Below, piece by piece: positions 62,302-64,000 of a stretch of 64,000 nt of DNA (position 1 is its first letter; every line of letters begins with the position of its first letter). Below the pieces are notes generated by a model, which was given only the letters and a program-made list of their open reading frames with translations, was not told the DNA's origin and did not search any database. The position numbers were made by a program, and so were the translations under genes. The stretch is from contig SCFE01000007.1 in assembly GCA_004352715.1 (NCBI GenBank), positions 801,678-865,677 of the forward strand, read 5' to 3'. Source of the stretch: Hofstenia miamia (Eukaryota; Xenacoelomorpha; Acoela).

Positions 62302-63958
62302 TAAAATTAGTCACATGGTAGGGTTTGGGCAAAAGATATGTTTAAATTAAAGTTAAAATTTGCTTATAAGGTTAATAAGGGTAAAAAGTCATTTATAAGT
62401 TATTTCATTAAAATCATGCAAATATTAATTTAGTTTTACGCCACTTTCTTTGATGTAACATCGTCCAATCAGATGTGATTATTCTTAATTATAATTAGGC
62501 AGCATATATAAGCCGTGCGTTAAAGTTCATTAATACCTGTTTAGTTTTTTAGTTGCAATACCGAAGACTGCCGAATCTGATGCCTCCAAAGTACAGCGTA
62601 TATGCGATGTTTATCGTGAAGAATATACGAAAACGCCTAGAAACGACTCGTTTTGCAAACTGTGTTGCATGACTGTTAAATTTGAAAAAAGACATTTCAT
62701 AGAAAGTCATCGCAAATCTAACAAACATCAGTTGAAATTCATTGCAACGCCCTCAACACCGTCGCAAACTTGCATTATTCCAAACAAGCGCGACATGACC
62801 GAATTAGTTGTTAAATCCTTTTTGCCCGCCAACATTCCGTTGATGAAAAGGTTGTTTACTGAAATTGGTTGTCCCATGCCTAGCAAATCATCTTTCAGGG
62901 AAATGGTTAATGCTCTTACGACGACGGAATTTTCTTGAATACAAAATCTGCTGCAAGATAAGGAAATATTTCTTATTGGCGATGAATCCAAAGCCAACGG
63001 CAGTAAATATCTTCATATACTGGCAGGCATCTTGGATGTACCCGAGAAAACGTACATGGTCAGCTGCACACATGTTACAGAAGGCCAAAATCAACGAACT
63101 GTCATTCATATGTCAACGATTTTTTGAAAGAGTTTAATGTTAAGCGTGATAAGTTTTGGTTGTTACTCCCTGATGCTGCTCGTACATGAATGCTGTCAGA
63201 AGGATTCTGAAGGAGATGTTTCCTAATTTACATCACATTAATTGCATTGCACATCTGATGCATAACTGCGCTCAACACATCAAAGCACACTACGCTTCTG
63301 TCAACACTTTAATTGCAAGTATCAAAGCAGCAACAGTTAAGAACAAGCTGCACAAAAATTTTTTTAAATTGGATTCCCACCTGAACCGATTTCTACAAGA
63401 TGTGAAAGATGTCTCGACGCCGCCAACTATTATGCCTAAAAACTTTCAGATGTGCGCCAGATTATTGGAAATATTGCTGATTATGGATTGATTGTCAAAA
63501 AGGCCAAAAACATTGCTCTCAACGAGGAGCTTCCTAGACAGCAACTTGAAATTATCCGCTGCTATTCCAGCATAAAGCACATTATTGGCAAGTCTGAATC
63601 AGCATCCTACACAATTACCAAGGCAGTAAAGAATATCCAAGCAGTTGATTTTGGCAACGACCCTTGCAGGATTAAACAATATATCGCGAATTGGATTAAG
63701 AATAACGATATTATATCTATTACAAACTACGAAAACAAAGATATTGCACCTACTATGCTTTACAAACGTCAAAGATGTCAACCTACATCGGCAGCTGTCG
63801 AAAGAAGTTTTTCAATGTTGAAGAACCTTTTAGTGGAAGACCACACATAGTATACTATCAAATTAACATGTTTACCATTAGGTTAAAATAAAGTTAAACT
63901 TTCCTAAGTGTGAGGTTAAAATTTCTCATTTTTAAGGTTAAAATTTGGTCACCCTAGT
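62302..63958 (+). mobile_element. CGGBP1-like hAT element with degraded ends
   Basis: Coding starts near 62554. A BED-type finger FCKLCC...FIESHRKSNKH (62645-62730) leads the protein. After a stop at 62936, another frame reads LIGDESKANG (first catalytic D, about 62970), then LLPDAART (second D, about 63165-63185) and FPNLHHINCIAHLMHNC (63220-63275). The end is PTSAAVERSFSMLKNLL (about 63784-63835), the hAT dimerisation block. Two or more frame breaks inactivate it. The right end reads GGTCACCCTA (63949-63958), and a TAGGGTTTGG at about 62318 may be the diverged left end. AGGTTAAAAT-like subterminal repeats occur at both ends. No matching 8-bp TSD was seen. Confidence 0.7.
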
Positions 63959-64000
63959 TATTATTTGCTTTCTGTATATAGGGCTCTTACGTGAGCGATC

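Overview
The window is nuclear DNA from an intron-poor, AT-rich invertebrate metazoan. Four signs point that way: a WDFY3-type BEACH gene with spliceosomal introns, an EXO1 gene, many (TA)n microsatellites, and a crowd of animal-type transposable elements (Tc1, mariner, piggyBac, hAT/CGGBP1-like, Penelope with GIY-YIG, Ty3/gypsy, non-LTR). The species cannot be fixed from this alone. There are five true gaps (two of exactly 1000 N) and three isolated N. Three small joins are flanked by duplicated sequence, so local assembly should be treated with care.

Layout. Positions 1-41.9 kb are almost entirely accessory DNA. In order: hairpins and TA repeats; a fragment of an unrecognised element protein (3.66-5.59 kb, minus); a more complete diverged copy of the same family (7.2-9.97 kb, plus) followed by an LTR-like segment; a hAT-like relic; a copia-like RNase H scrap; a piggyBac element carrying a GC-rich 647-bp insert with a 12-bp target duplication; a LINE scrap; a Penelope endonuclease scrap; a Tc1 relic; a mariner relic with TIRs and a nested hAT MITE; a second MITE; a Penelope RT relic; two arrays of one long-unit tandem repeat; R4/Dong-like LINE ends; a frameshifted PLAT-domain gene; a Ty3/gypsy pol relic; an N-terminal fragment of the unrecognised family (34-35 kb, minus); and a LINE whose RT and C-terminal parts are separated by 3.3 kb containing a TIR MITE.

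Positions 41.9-60 kb hold the two clear host genes, both on the minus strand. The WDFY3/WDFY4-like gene (57640 to 41927) can be spliced by hand into four exons with matching phases. They encode about 3173 aa: a huge 2618-codon first exon, then three introns inside the BEACH-WD40 part. The C-terminal FYVE domain of WDFY3 is absent. EXO1 (59946 to 58129) is a single 605-codon exon with all nuclease residues and a perfect C-terminal PIP box. The two genes are 488 bp apart, but nothing shows that they share a promoter or function.

Positions 60-64 kb return to mobile DNA: a foldback upstream of EXO1, a piggyBac transposase relic and a CGGBP1-like hAT relic.

The best candidate for something undescribed is the repeated protein family at 3.66-5.59, 7.2-9.97 and 34-35 kb. 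The copies align to one another by eye, carry no motif I recognise, and in two cases end at a polypurine tract or LTR-like sequence.
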